A stretch of DNA of 64,000 nt from Chryseomicrobium sp. FSL W7-1435 (GTDB lineage Bacteria; Bacillota; Bacilli; Bacillales_A; Planococcaceae): assembly GCF_038595005.1 (NCBI RefSeq), contig NZ_CP151997.1, positions 868,001 to 932,000 on the forward strand, given 5' to 3'. This document shows positions 53,913-62,041 of the stretch, piece after piece. Within the stretch, counting starts at the first letter, position 1. Each line of letters starts with the position of its first letter. The notes under the pieces were generated by a model. That model was not told the origin of the DNA, did not search any database, and was given only the letters and a program-made list of their open reading frames with translations. A program made the translations under genes and the position numbers.

Positions 53913-54154
53913 AGATGTGGAGAACGTCACTCAAGAAAGTCCGAGAAAATCAGGCGTGGCAAGTGAGGCGCTCTTGGCCTCGGTTGGTGCGACTGATTTT
54001 GGAGCGTCTTTCTGACGTTCGCAACTTGATTATATTTAGATGTGGAGAACGTCACTCAAGAAAGTCCGAGAAAATCAGGCGTGGCAAGTGAGGCGCTCTT
54101 GGCCTCGGTTGGTGCGACTGATTTTGGAGCGTCTTTCTGACGTTCGCAACTCGA
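53913..54154 (-). repeat. ~125-bp module, two tandem copies in reverse orientation
   Basis: AGATGTGGAGAACGTCACTC recurs exactly 125 bp apart (53913 and 54038). On the minus strand the unit contains GAACGTC and GACGTTC, and GAGGCC...GCGCCTC, matching the stem positions of the 126-bp array but with different bases. The two copies are joined by the same linker (CACATCT...ATCAAGTTGC) as the tandem array at 7055. Confidence 0.87.
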
Positions 54155-54173
54155 TTCCATTGAGTTGTAAACA

Positions 54174-54213
54174 CAGCGCGCCCACGGAATGCAGCCCTGG
54201 AATGGAACTCAAC
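54174..54213 (+). repeat. 3' fragment of the Bacillaceae-type dispersed repeat
   Basis: GCGCGCCCACGGAATGCAGC through GGAACTCAAC matches the end of the full copies at 6844, 22321 and 55853. Confidence 0.7.
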
Positions 54214-54310
54214 TTAAATTCTGAGGAACAGTTGATTACTCCTACCTAACGCAAAAATCGACCTTTTTAGACAATTCACTCAAAAATCTGTTAATCTTTG
54301 ACACCCGCTA

Positions 54311-54319
54311 TGCTATACT
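54311..54319 (+). promoter_or_regulatory. Extended -10 before the exopolysaccharide operon
   Basis: TGCTATACT, 43 bases before the first cps-like gene. TTGACA at 54298 is too close (10 bases) to be its -35; TTAATC at 54291 is at the right distance. Confidence 0.45.
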
Positions 54320-54361
54320 AATACGAGTAGAAAACGAACACTAAAGGAGACTCGTCATCCC

Positions 54362-55090
54362 ATGGAAGAAACCATCAGCTTGCAAGAATTGTTCCAGGTT
54401 CTGAAGAAACGTATCTGGATGATTCTTTCACTAATGATCCTCGGCATAGCAACAGCCGCTATCATCAGTTATTTCTTTATGACACCTGTTTACCAAGCCG
54501 AAGCCCAAATCCTCGTGAATAAGAATGAATCCTCAATGGAAGTACCTCAGTACACCTCTCAGGACATTCAAACCAACTTGCAATTGATTAATACATATAA
54601 CGTCATTATGAAGACACCTGCAATTCTATCGATTGTTATCGAACGTCTAGACCTCGATACAACACCTGCAGCTTTGAGTAATGCGATTACCGTAAACAGC
54701 GCGCAAGACTCACAGGTCATTAACCTGGTCGTACAAGACACAGAACATTTCCGGGCAGTCGATATTGCCAACACAACAGCGCAAGTGTTCCAAGAAGAGA
54801 TTGTGGACTTGATGAATGTTAATAATGTCAATATCTTGTCACCAGCTGAACATAATGAAGACCCAGCTCCAATCAAACCAAATCCAGAACTAAATATGGC
54901 AATTGCCGCAGTGGTTGGTTTAATGCTTGGTGTGGGTATCGCATTCTTGCTTGAATACTTAGATACAACAGTGAAGACAGAACAAGACATCGAAGAACTT
55001 CTTGATTTGCCAATCCTGGGCTTGATCAGTCCGATTCCAGAAGTTGAAGTCGATCCATCTGCAATGCAGTCTCGTAGGAAGAAGGTGTAA
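54362..55090 (+). CDS. Wzz-family tyrosine kinase modulator (YwqC/CapA-like)
   Basis: The protein has 242 residues with spans at about 18-40 and 178-200 bounding an extracytoplasmic Wzz domain. The post-span cytoplasmic tail (about 201-242, LLEYLDTTVKTEQDIEELL...PILGLI) activates the partner kinase. The Pro-rich PAPIKPNPELN motif precedes the second span as in the family. It regulates chain length and export of capsule or exopolysaccharide. The start ATG 54362 has AAAGGAG upstream. It lies two bases before the kinase gene. Confidence 0.92.
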   Translation: MEETISLQELFQVLKKRIWMILSLMILGIATAAIISYFFMTPVYQAEAQILVNKNESSMEVPQYTSQDIQTNLQLINTYNVIMKTPAILSIVIERLDLDTTPAALSNAITVNSAQDSQVINLVVQDTEHFRAVDIANTTAQVFQEEIVDLMNVNNVNILSPAEHNEDPAPIKPNPELNMAIAAVVGLMLGVGIAFLLEYLDTTVKTEQDIEELLDLPILGLISPIPEVEVDPSAMQSRRKKV

Positions 55091-55092
55091 CC

Positions 55093-55803
55093 ATGGCGAA
55101 GAAACCAAAGTTTATCGTAGAACAATCGCGACAAGTCGTCGTGGAACGTAGCCCAAAATCGATTATCTCTGAACAGTTCCGTACTGCCCGTACAAACATA
55201 AACTTCTCAGTACCTGCTGGGGACTTGAAGACACTTGTTTTCACGTCATCAGTCCAAGCAGAAGGCAAATCGACCGTATCTGCCAACTTAGCTCACTTAT
55301 TTGCGCAAGAAGGCAAAAAGGTCCTGTTTATCGATGCGGATATGCGGAAGCCGACACTTCACTTGACGATGCATACAGAAAACACCAATGGCTTGTCGAA
55401 TGTGTTAACGAAGCAATCAACTTGGTCAGAGACCATTCACCCATCAGAAGGCACACCGAACCTCGACTTCATCACGAGTGGGCCAGTGCCACCAAACCCA
55501 GCAGAGCTATTAGCCTCAAAACAGTTTGATGACATGGTGGAAGATTTGACACGTGAGTATGACTTGATTATCTTTGATGCGCCACCATTATTATCTGTCA
55601 CAGATTCTCAAATCCTGGCCAACAAGTGTGATGGGACTGTGCTCGTGATTTTAGCGGGTACAACGCAAAAAGATAGCGTGAAGCGTGCAAAAGAATTACT
55701 AGATTCTTCCCAAGCGCACATTTTAGGAGTTGTCCTAAACAAATTCAAGATGGAAAAAGATCACTATTACTACTATCAGTACTATGGTGCAACTGAGAAA
55801 TAA
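55093..55803 (+). CDS. CpsD/CapB-type bacterial tyrosine kinase
   Basis: The protein has 236 residues. A Walker A-like QAEGKSTVSANLA is near 55-67, Walker A' LFIDADMRKPT near 80-90 and Walker B LIIFDAPP near 160-167. A C-terminal tyrosine cluster (DHYYYYQYYG) is the usual autophosphorylation site. With the modulator upstream and the PHP phosphatase downstream it forms the standard phospho-control triad of Gram-positive exopolysaccharide operons. Confidence 0.95.
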   Translation: MAKKPKFIVEQSRQVVVERSPKSIISEQFRTARTNINFSVPAGDLKTLVFTSSVQAEGKSTVSANLAHLFAQEGKKVLFIDADMRKPTLHLTMHTENTNGLSNVLTKQSTWSETIHPSEGTPNLDFITSGPVPPNPAELLASKQFDDMVEDLTREYDLIIFDAPPLLSVTDSQILANKCDGTVLVILAGTTQKDSVKRAKELLDSSQAHILGVVLNKFKMEKDHYYYYQYYGATEK

Positions 55804-55852
55804 TCTTTAATAGACTAGAATAAATCGTATTTATAAAATTTAGTAGTTATCA

Positions 55853-55977
55853 AGTTGAGTGGAGTGGAGGGACTGACTCCAGTGGGATCAAAAGTCGGAA
55901 CGTGAGACCCCGCAGGAGCTTGCGACGAGGAGACTCACGACGCGCCCACGGAAAGCAGTCCAGGAACGGAACTCAAC
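55853..55977 (+). repeat. Bacillaceae-type dispersed repeat, copy 3
   Basis: Near-identical to 6844-6968. It separates the kinase from the phosphatase gene, which are usually adjacent, so it probably inserted within the operon or splits it into two transcripts. Confidence 0.8.
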
Positions 55978-55985
55978 GTAACTAA

Positions 55986-56035
55986 CATCAGTAGTTTCTC
56001 TGGAGTGCGATCTAGAGGACCTGCTGATTTTTTTT
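55986..56035 (+). terminator. Hairpin terminator linked to dispersed repeat copy 3
   Basis: CATCAGTAG...pairs with ...CTGCTGAT around an inner CTCTGG/CTAGAG stem, followed by a long T-run. Confidence 0.75.
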
Positions 56036-56189
56036 AAACAATGAAATAAAGAGATAACACACACTATTTGAAGAATTTGTCGATTTATCACTGAAAAAAG
56101 TCCTATCATCTACCTAATTCTGTATGATATGATAAAACATGTACAGATAAAAGTATGACGCTATTTAAAATCAGGCAGGAGGAACCACC

Positions 56190-56963
56190 ATGATCGATAT
56201 CCATTCCCACATTATTTGGGGCGTAGATGATGGACCATCTACAAAACAAGAAGCAATGGAGCTTATTCGATTGGCAGCAAAAGAGGGAATTGAACAGATC
56301 ATCGCGACTTCGCATGCACTGCATCCCAATTTTCATGCAGATATAACTGAAGTAGAACAAAAACTACAAGAGCTACAACAAATGAGTGACGAGGAGCGAC
56401 TCGGGATCACGCTCTATAGAGGACATGAAGTTCGCATTACAGAAGATCTAGTGGAACAGATTCGTACCAAACAAATAGCGCCTCTTCATACATCTACATA
56501 TGTTTTAGTAGAGTTTCCATCAGGGACGGTGCCGCTATTCACTCGTGAGATATTGCGTCAGCTAGTACAAGCTGGGTATAGACCGGTCATCGCTCATCCA
56601 GAGCGCAACAAAGTATTCGCGAGCAACACGAAGAAACTTCGAGAGTTGATTGAAGCTGGGGCTTTTGCGCAAGTGACGGCGGGCAGTGTATCAGGAGACT
56701 TTGGAAAAGAGATTCAACGAATCAGTCTAAAAATGATAGATGAAGGCTTAATACACTGTTATGGCTCAGATGTGCATGATAAAAAAGTGCGAGCGTTTTC
56801 ATTTGATAAAGGACTTTCGTATCTGGAAAGTAAAAATCGACAGGATATGGTGGAGTATTTCTTGGAAAATAATGAAAGGATACTTCAAAACAAAAATCTT
56901 TTGATAATTGAACGAAAAGTCTCGTTTATAAAAGAAAAATTTGCTTTTTTATCCAAAAAGTAA
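56190..56963 (+). CDS. PHP-family protein tyrosine phosphatase (YwqE/CpsB-like)
   Basis: The protein has 257 residues. Metal-binding motifs are MIDIHSHIIWGVDDGP (1-16), ATSHALHPNF (about 49-58), VIAHPERN (about 133-140) and YGSDVHD (about 187-193). These manganese-dependent enzymes remove phosphate from the CpsD-type kinase. The ATG follows AGGAGG. The dispersed repeat and a terminator separate it from the kinase, so it should have its own promoter. Confidence 0.94.
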   Translation: MIDIHSHIIWGVDDGPSTKQEAMELIRLAAKEGIEQIIATSHALHPNFHADITEVEQKLQELQQMSDEERLGITLYRGHEVRITEDLVEQIRTKQIAPLHTSTYVLVEFPSGTVPLFTREILRQLVQAGYRPVIAHPERNKVFASNTKKLRELIEAGAFAQVTAGSVSGDFGKEIQRISLKMIDEGLIHCYGSDVHDKKVRAFSFDKGLSYLESKNRQDMVEYFLENNERILQNKNLLIIERKVSFIKEKFAFLSKK

Positions 56964-56975
56964 TAATTGTCATAA

Positions 56976-57018
56976 AAACGTAATATTCGACTTTTGTCGA
57001 ATCTTGCGGTTTTTTTAC
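56976..57018 (+). terminator. Probable rho-independent terminator
   Basis: A nested stem centred on TTCGAC-TTTT-GTCGAA with weaker outer pairs is followed by seven T residues after GCGG. Confidence 0.6.
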
Positions 57019-57119
57019 TGCATCTGGGAGAAAATGCGAGTATTGGCACATTGACTTCAGTTGACTGAATTCTAAAGTTGCCAGAATGGTAATGACGTGT
57101 TTCTATCATATCTGGAAAA

Positions 57120-57128
57120 TGCTATAAT
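57120..57128 (+). promoter_or_regulatory. Extended -10 before the CapD-like gene
   Basis: TGCTATAAT, 36 bases before the start codon; the -35 is unclear. Confidence 0.45.
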
Positions 57129-57163
57129 TTCAGTAACTAGTTTTTGGAAGGGAGGATCCCTGT

Positions 57164-59023
57164 TTGTCGTTAAAGCGCCGAATGTCTGCGTTGATTTTCG
57201 TGGATTCGTTTATTGTCTTATTTTCTATTTATATTGGTTATTTTTTCTTATACCCAGTAGATAATCCCTTTGCACAAAGTTACTTGCTTGTAAGCTCCTT
57301 GGCCATCTTCATAGCGCACCATGCATTCGCCTTATACTTTGGTTTATACAAGAAGGTTTGGGAATATGCCTCTGTTCGTGAATTGATGTCCATTGCTTTA
57401 GCAGTAACCTTATCGATCATTGTCGTAGCAATAGCCCAACTCGTATTTACGGGCAATGTAATGATGCGAGCGTTGATTATCACGTGGATGCTTCACATCA
57501 TCTTAATCGGTGGTTCACGATTATCTTGGCGTATCACGCGGGACAATGTCTTAACTCCTAGAAGACATACCCATAAAAAACGCACGATGATCATTGGAGC
57601 TGGCTCTGCGGGAACCATGGTGGCACGTCAATTGCTACGTAGCTTTGACTCACCACTTTACCCAGTAGCGTTTATCGATGATAACAAAAACCGTACAGGT
57701 CTTGAAATCTTAGGGATGCCGGTATTAACCGATACGACATTGCTGAAAGAACATGTACATAATCTAGACGTTGAGCATATCATCATTGCGATTCCGTCAC
57801 TGGATAAGACCACTTCAACGGTACTCAAACAACGTGCCATTGACACAGGCGCTAAGGTCCAGGCTATGCCACTTATTGAAGATCTTCTTACTGGGAAAGT
57901 ATCTGTAAGTGATATTAAAGACGTTAAGATTGAAGAGTTGCTCGGTCGTGAAGAGATTGAACTGGATCTTAATGCGATTTCAGAAAAGATTACGAACAAG
58001 ACCATCCTGGTAACAGGAGCTGGTGGTTCCATCGGGTCTGAGATTTGTCGCCAGGTGCTTCGTTTTAATCCGTCTAAGCTGTTGCTTCTCGGACACGGTG
58101 AGAATTCGATTTACTTAATAGACATGGAATTGAAAGAAAAGGTTCCTCAAGGGACAGAAATTATACCGGTAATTGCCGACGTGCAGGACCGTGAACGTAT
58201 CTTTGAAATCGTTCAGAATTACAAGCCAGATGTGATTTACCACGCAGCTGCACACAAGCATGTGCCTCTGATGGAATCCAATCCTGCAGAAGCAGTGAAG
58301 AACAATATTTACGGGACAAAGAATGTCGCAGAAGCGGCAGATACATTTGGAGTCGGTCACTTTGTACTGGTTTCTACAGACAAGGCGGTTAACCCACCAA
58401 ACGTCATGGGTGCAACTAAGCGCTTCGCTGAGATGATTGTGCAGAATTTAGCGAAAACAAGTAAGACGAAGTTCGCAGCTGTGCGATTCGGCAATGTACT
58501 TGGTTCTCGCGGTTCGGTAGTACCGCTGTTTAAGAAGCAGATAGCTGCAGGTGGACCTGTAACGGTTACAGACCCTGAAATGACGCGCTACTTCATGACC
58601 ATTCCAGAAGCTTCAAGACTTGTTATTCAAGCTGGAACGCTCGCTAAAGGTGGCGAAGTGTTTGTGCTAGATATGGGTGAGCCGGTGAAGATTGTAGATC
58701 TTGCGAAAAATGTCATTCAGTTGTCGGGTTATACGGTTGAAGAGATTGGTATTAAGTTCTCGGGGATTCGACCAGGCGAAAAAATGTACGAAGAACTTCT
58801 TGATCCGGCAGAGATTCAACAAGGCTTTGTGTTCCCGAAAATTCATATTGGGCGAGCGACTCCGATTGTGGCGACAGAGCTCAATTATGTGTTGGAGAAG
58901 TTGCCGACGATGGATGAGGGGCAGATCAAGGCGGTTCTTGTAGGACTTGCTAATCGGAAGAATGTTGGGAGTTTGATGGAGCGGAAGAAGGTTGTGGAGC
59001 CTTCGGTTTTGGTAAAGGTGTAA
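57164..59023 (+). CDS. CapD/EpsC-type UDP-sugar 4,6-dehydratase, membrane-bound
   Basis: The protein has 619 residues. The TTG start follows GGGAGG. Four N-terminal spans (about 10-125) and a degenerate Rossmann domain (about 140-245, MIIGAGSAGTMV) precede the active SDR domain. That domain starts at VTGAGGSIGSEICRQ (about 284-298), with STDKAVNPPNVMGATKR near 403-419. This is the FlaA1/PglF/CapD architecture, converting UDP-GlcNAc to a 4-keto-6-deoxy sugar, which could feed FucNAc- or bacillosamine-type residues of the polymer. Confidence 0.92.
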   Translation: MSLKRRMSALIFVDSFIVLFSIYIGYFFLYPVDNPFAQSYLLVSSLAIFIAHHAFALYFGLYKKVWEYASVRELMSIALAVTLSIIVVAIAQLVFTGNVMMRALIITWMLHIILIGGSRLSWRITRDNVLTPRRHTHKKRTMIIGAGSAGTMVARQLLRSFDSPLYPVAFIDDNKNRTGLEILGMPVLTDTTLLKEHVHNLDVEHIIIAIPSLDKTTSTVLKQRAIDTGAKVQAMPLIEDLLTGKVSVSDIKDVKIEELLGREEIELDLNAISEKITNKTILVTGAGGSIGSEICRQVLRFNPSKLLLLGHGENSIYLIDMELKEKVPQGTEIIPVIADVQDRERIFEIVQNYKPDVIYHAAAHKHVPLMESNPAEAVKNNIYGTKNVAEAADTFGVGHFVLVSTDKAVNPPNVMGATKRFAEMIVQNLAKTSKTKFAAVRFGNVLGSRGSVVPLFKKQIAAGGPVTVTDPEMTRYFMTIPEASRLVIQAGTLAKGGEVFVLDMGEPVKIVDLAKNVIQLSGYTVEEIGIKFSGIRPGEKMYEELLDPAEIQQGFVFPKIHIGRATPIVATELNYVLEKLPTMDEGQIKAVLVGLANRKNVGSLMERKKVVEPSVLVKV

Positions 59024-59128
59024 AATTCAAAAGATGTGTCAGCCTTCGGCCGACGATTAGATGACGAGAAGTACAGAATTTACGAAAATTATACGGTGAC
59101 GGCTGTAAGAGTCGTGTACACTAAGTGT

Positions 59129-59187
59129 ATATAATAGAAGAAACTACTGCAAAATGCACCCGGTGGAATGCCGGTGTGCGTTTTCTT
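59129..59187 (+). promoter_or_regulatory. Promoter followed by a leader hairpin (possible attenuator)
   Basis: TATAAT at 59129-59134 is followed by AATGCACCCGG / CCGGTGTGCGTT, a hairpin with a TTTTCTT tract ending 20 bases before the sugar transferase ATG. This intrinsic-terminator-like structure sits between a promoter candidate and its gene. It could instead end the upstream transcript. Confidence 0.5.
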
Positions 59188-59207
59188 ATGAAGGGCAGAC
59201 TCGTGTT

Positions 59208-59816
59208 ATGTATGAACTTTTCAAGAGACTAATCGATTTAATATTATCTGGAGCTGCATTAATTACTTTGTCACCACTCTTTATCTTATTGGCAGTGTTA
59301 ATCAAAGTAGAGTCAGAAGGACCAATCTTATTTAAGCAAAAGAGAGTCGGTTTAAATAAAACATATTTTAATATATTGAAGTTCCGAACGATGCGAATTG
59401 ATACTCCAATAGATTCACCGACACATTTACTGGAGAAGCCGGATCAGTACATTACGAAAATAGGCAAATTCTTACGCAAGTCCTCGTTAGATGAACTTCC
59501 TCAAATTTGGAACATTTTCCGTGGGGAGATGAGTATTATTGGGCCACGCCCAGCACTTTGGAATCAATACGATTTGATTGAAGAACGTGATAAATATGGA
59601 GCCAATGATGTACCACCTGGATTAACTGGCTGGGCGCAAATCAATGGGCGAGATGAATTGCCGATTGATGTGAAAGCCAGGTTAGATGGGGAGTATGTGG
59701 AGAAGAAAAGTTTGTGGATGGATACGAAGTGTTTCTTGTTAACAATCTTGAGTGTTTTGAAGAGTGATGGAGTTGTTGAAGGAGTCAGTACTGAAAATAT
59801 TGAAAAAGAAAAGTAG
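59208..59816 (+). CDS. Undecaprenyl-phosphate sugar phosphotransferase (priming enzyme)
   Basis: I start at ATG 59208 (MYELFKRLIDLIL), because the frame upstream to 59154 runs through the hairpin and is unlikely to be coding. The length is 202 residues. One re-entrant or spanning helix (about 10-35) and the bacterial transferase core follow: FKQKRVGLN, FRTMR, KIGKFLRKSSLDELPQIWN, GEMSIIGPRP and PGLTGWAQINGRD. It loads the first sugar phosphate onto the lipid carrier for exopolysaccharide assembly. Confidence 0.93.
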   Translation: MYELFKRLIDLILSGAALITLSPLFILLAVLIKVESEGPILFKQKRVGLNKTYFNILKFRTMRIDTPIDSPTHLLEKPDQYITKIGKFLRKSSLDELPQIWNIFRGEMSIIGPRPALWNQYDLIEERDKYGANDVPPGLTGWAQINGRDELPIDVKARLDGEYVEKKSLWMDTKCFLLTILSVLKSDGVVEGVSTENIEKEK

Positions 59817-59823
59817 TGGAAAA

Positions 59824-61023
59824 GTGAAAATATTAGTTGTTTGTCAATACTATTATCCGGAGCCATTTCGTATCACTGATATATGCGAAGAGTTGGTGCG
59901 TAGAGGTCACAAAGTAACAGTGTTAACAGGTTTACCAAATTACCCTGAAGGAGAAATTCATCCGGAATATAAATTTGGTAAAAATAGAAATGAAACTATT
60001 AATGGAGTTCAAGTCAAACGAGTTTTAGAGATACCTAGGGGTAAATCTAAAGCTCAATTGTTTCTTAACTACTTTAGTTTCGCATTAAGCGGAAGTATTA
60101 AAAGTTTAAATTTAAAAAAAGACTTTGATGTTATTTTTGTAAATCAATTATCGCCTGTTTTTATGACTATACCTGCTATAGTTTACAAAAAAGTATATAA
60201 TAAAAAGCTATTTCTTTATTGTCTGGATTTATGGCCTGCTAGTTTGGCTTCTGGTGGTATCAGTCAAGAAAACAGTATATATAAGATTATAAAAAAAATT
60301 TCTAAATGGATTTATCAATCGGCTGATGGAATAGCGGTAACGTCTAAAATGTTCATCAGATATTTTGACCAAGATTTGAAAGTGGATACTAATAAAATCA
60401 GTTATCTACCTCAATATGCTGAGGATCTTTTTGGAGAAGATAACACTAATAATAAACTAAACAATGATTTTAACCTAGTTTTTGCAGGCAACGTAGGTGT
60501 AATGCAAAGTGTAGAAACTATCGTTGAAGCAGCTAAGATTTTAAAAGAGAATAATAAAATCATATTTCACATTGTAGGTGATGGCACATCATTAGAAGGA
60601 TGTAAGGCCTTAGCTACTTTGTATGAATTAGATAATGTGATTTTTTACGGTAGAAAGCCTATAACAGATATGCCTAATTACTATAATATGGCTGATGTAA
60701 TGCTATTAACTCTGAAAAAAGATGATCTAATATCTTATACTCTGCCGGGTAAAGTTCAGTCGTACATGGCAGCAGGAAAACCCATTGTTGCAAGCATTGA
60801 TGGGGAGGGGCAGCGTTTAATTAATGAAGCTAATTGTGGGTATGCTTCAGAAGCAGAGAATCCTAAATTATTAGCAGAGAATATTTTAAAAATGAGCACG
60901 GATGCTAAGATGGATTTACTTGGGATTAATTCATTAAACTATTATAGAAAAGAGTTTAATAAACAAAAATTTATGGACTCATTAGAAAGTGAACTTATAT
61001 TATTGGGGGATTCAAATGTTTAA
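59824..61023 (+). CDS. GT4 glycosyltransferase (WbuB-like)
   Basis: The family start MKILVVCQYYYPEPFRITDI is reached from GTG 59824, so I prefer it; ATGs at 59764/59767 inside the preceding gene are possible. This gives 399 residues. The GT-B C-terminal motif is visible as FAGNVGVMQ, IVGDGTS and the SYTLPGKVQSYMAAGKPIVAS region. WbuB relatives transfer L-FucNAc and often sit beside CapEFG-type genes as here. The coding sequence is visibly more AT-rich than genes before 59 kb, suggesting a transferred serotype cassette. Confidence 0.88.
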   Translation: MKILVVCQYYYPEPFRITDICEELVRRGHKVTVLTGLPNYPEGEIHPEYKFGKNRNETINGVQVKRVLEIPRGKSKAQLFLNYFSFALSGSIKSLNLKKDFDVIFVNQLSPVFMTIPAIVYKKVYNKKLFLYCLDLWPASLASGGISQENSIYKIIKKISKWIYQSADGIAVTSKMFIRYFDQDLKVDTNKISYLPQYAEDLFGEDNTNNKLNNDFNLVFAGNVGVMQSVETIVEAAKILKENNKIIFHIVGDGTSLEGCKALATLYELDNVIFYGRKPITDMPNYYNMADVMLLTLKKDDLISYTLPGKVQSYMAAGKPIVASIDGEGQRLINEANCGYASEAENPKLLAENILKMSTDAKMDLLGINSLNYYRKEFNKQKFMDSLESELILLGDSNV

Positions 61024-62041
61024 AAATAAAACATTATTAATTACTGGTGGGACTGGATCATTTGGTAATGCTGTAATGAACCGCTTCTTACATACAGATG
61101 TTAAAGAAATTCGTATATTTTCCCGTGATGAAAAGAAACAAGATGATATGCGCAAAAAATATAATGATGATAAATTAAAGTTTTATCTGGGTGATGTACG
61201 GAACGTTGATAGCTTAAAAGATGCGATGTATGGGGTTGATTACGTATTTCATGCTGCTGCATTAAAACAAGTTCCATCTTGCGAATTCTTTCCAATGGAA
61301 GCTGTGAAAACGAATATTATTGGAACGGATAATGTAGTAACTACTGCAGTTGAAGCAGGTGTTAAAAAAGTGATTTGCTTATCTACAGACAAGGCCGCTT
61401 ACCCTATCAATGCTATGGGAATTTCAAAAGCAATGATGGAAAAAGTATTTGTGGCAAAAGCAAATAAAGTGGATTCAGAGAAGACATTAATTTGTGGTAC
61501 GCGTTATGGAAACGTAATGGCATCACGCGGATCAGTTATTCCTTTGTTTATAGAACAAATCAAGGCTGGAAAAGATTTAACGGTGACAGATCCAGGGATG
61601 ACTCGATTTTTAATGAGTTTAGAAGATGCGGTTGAGCTTGTTGTTTTTGCCTTCAAAAATGCAGAAGCAGGAGATATCATGGTTCAGAAGTCACCAGCAT
61701 CAACAATTGGAGAATTGGCAACTGCATTAAAAGAGTTATTTAATGTAGACAATAAAGTTCGCGTAATTGGAACTCGACATGGTGAAAAGACATTTGAAAC
61801 ATTACTGACTCGTGAAGAGCACGTAGTTGCACAAGATATGGGTGACTTTTATCGCGTCCCAGCAGATAAGCGCGATTTAAACTATGATAAGTATTTTGTA
61901 GAGGGTGATCAAAAACTTTCATCAGAACATGAATATAATTCTCACAATACACATCGATTATCAATAACAGAGATTAAAGAGAAATTGTTGGCTCTCGACT
62001 ATGTTCAAGAGGAGTTACGCAAATGGCAAACAAAGAATTAA
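61016..62041 (+). CDS. capE: UDP-GlcNAc 4,6-dehydratase/5-epimerase CapE
   Basis: The ATG at 61016 (MFKNKTLLITGGTGSFGNAVM) follows TTGGGGGA and overlaps the GT4 stop by 8 bases. The length is 341 residues. GGTGSFG is the NAD motif and STDKAAYPINAMGISKAMMEK carries the modified catalytic region (Met in place of the SDR Tyr) seen in CapE. AALKQVPSCEF is also diagnostic. It starts UDP-L-FucNAc synthesis. Confidence 0.93.
   Translation: MFKNKTLLITGGTGSFGNAVMNRFLHTDVKEIRIFSRDEKKQDDMRKKYNDDKLKFYLGDVRNVDSLKDAMYGVDYVFHAAALKQVPSCEFFPMEAVKTNIIGTDNVVTTAVEAGVKKVICLSTDKAAYPINAMGISKAMMEKVFVAKANKVDSEKTLICGTRYGNVMASRGSVIPLFIEQIKAGKDLTVTDPGMTRFLMSLEDAVELVVFAFKNAEAGDIMVQKSPASTIGELATALKELFNVDNKVRVIGTRHGEKTFETLLTREEHVVAQDMGDFYRVPADKRDLNYDKYFVEGDQKLSSEHEYNSHNTHRLSITEIKEKLLALDYVQEELRKWQTKN

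Noticed and set aside
59154-59207. Upstream extension of the sugar transferase from the ATG at 59154
   Set aside because: The segment encodes a terminator-like hairpin and the peptide has Cys/Arg residues not expected before the membrane helix.
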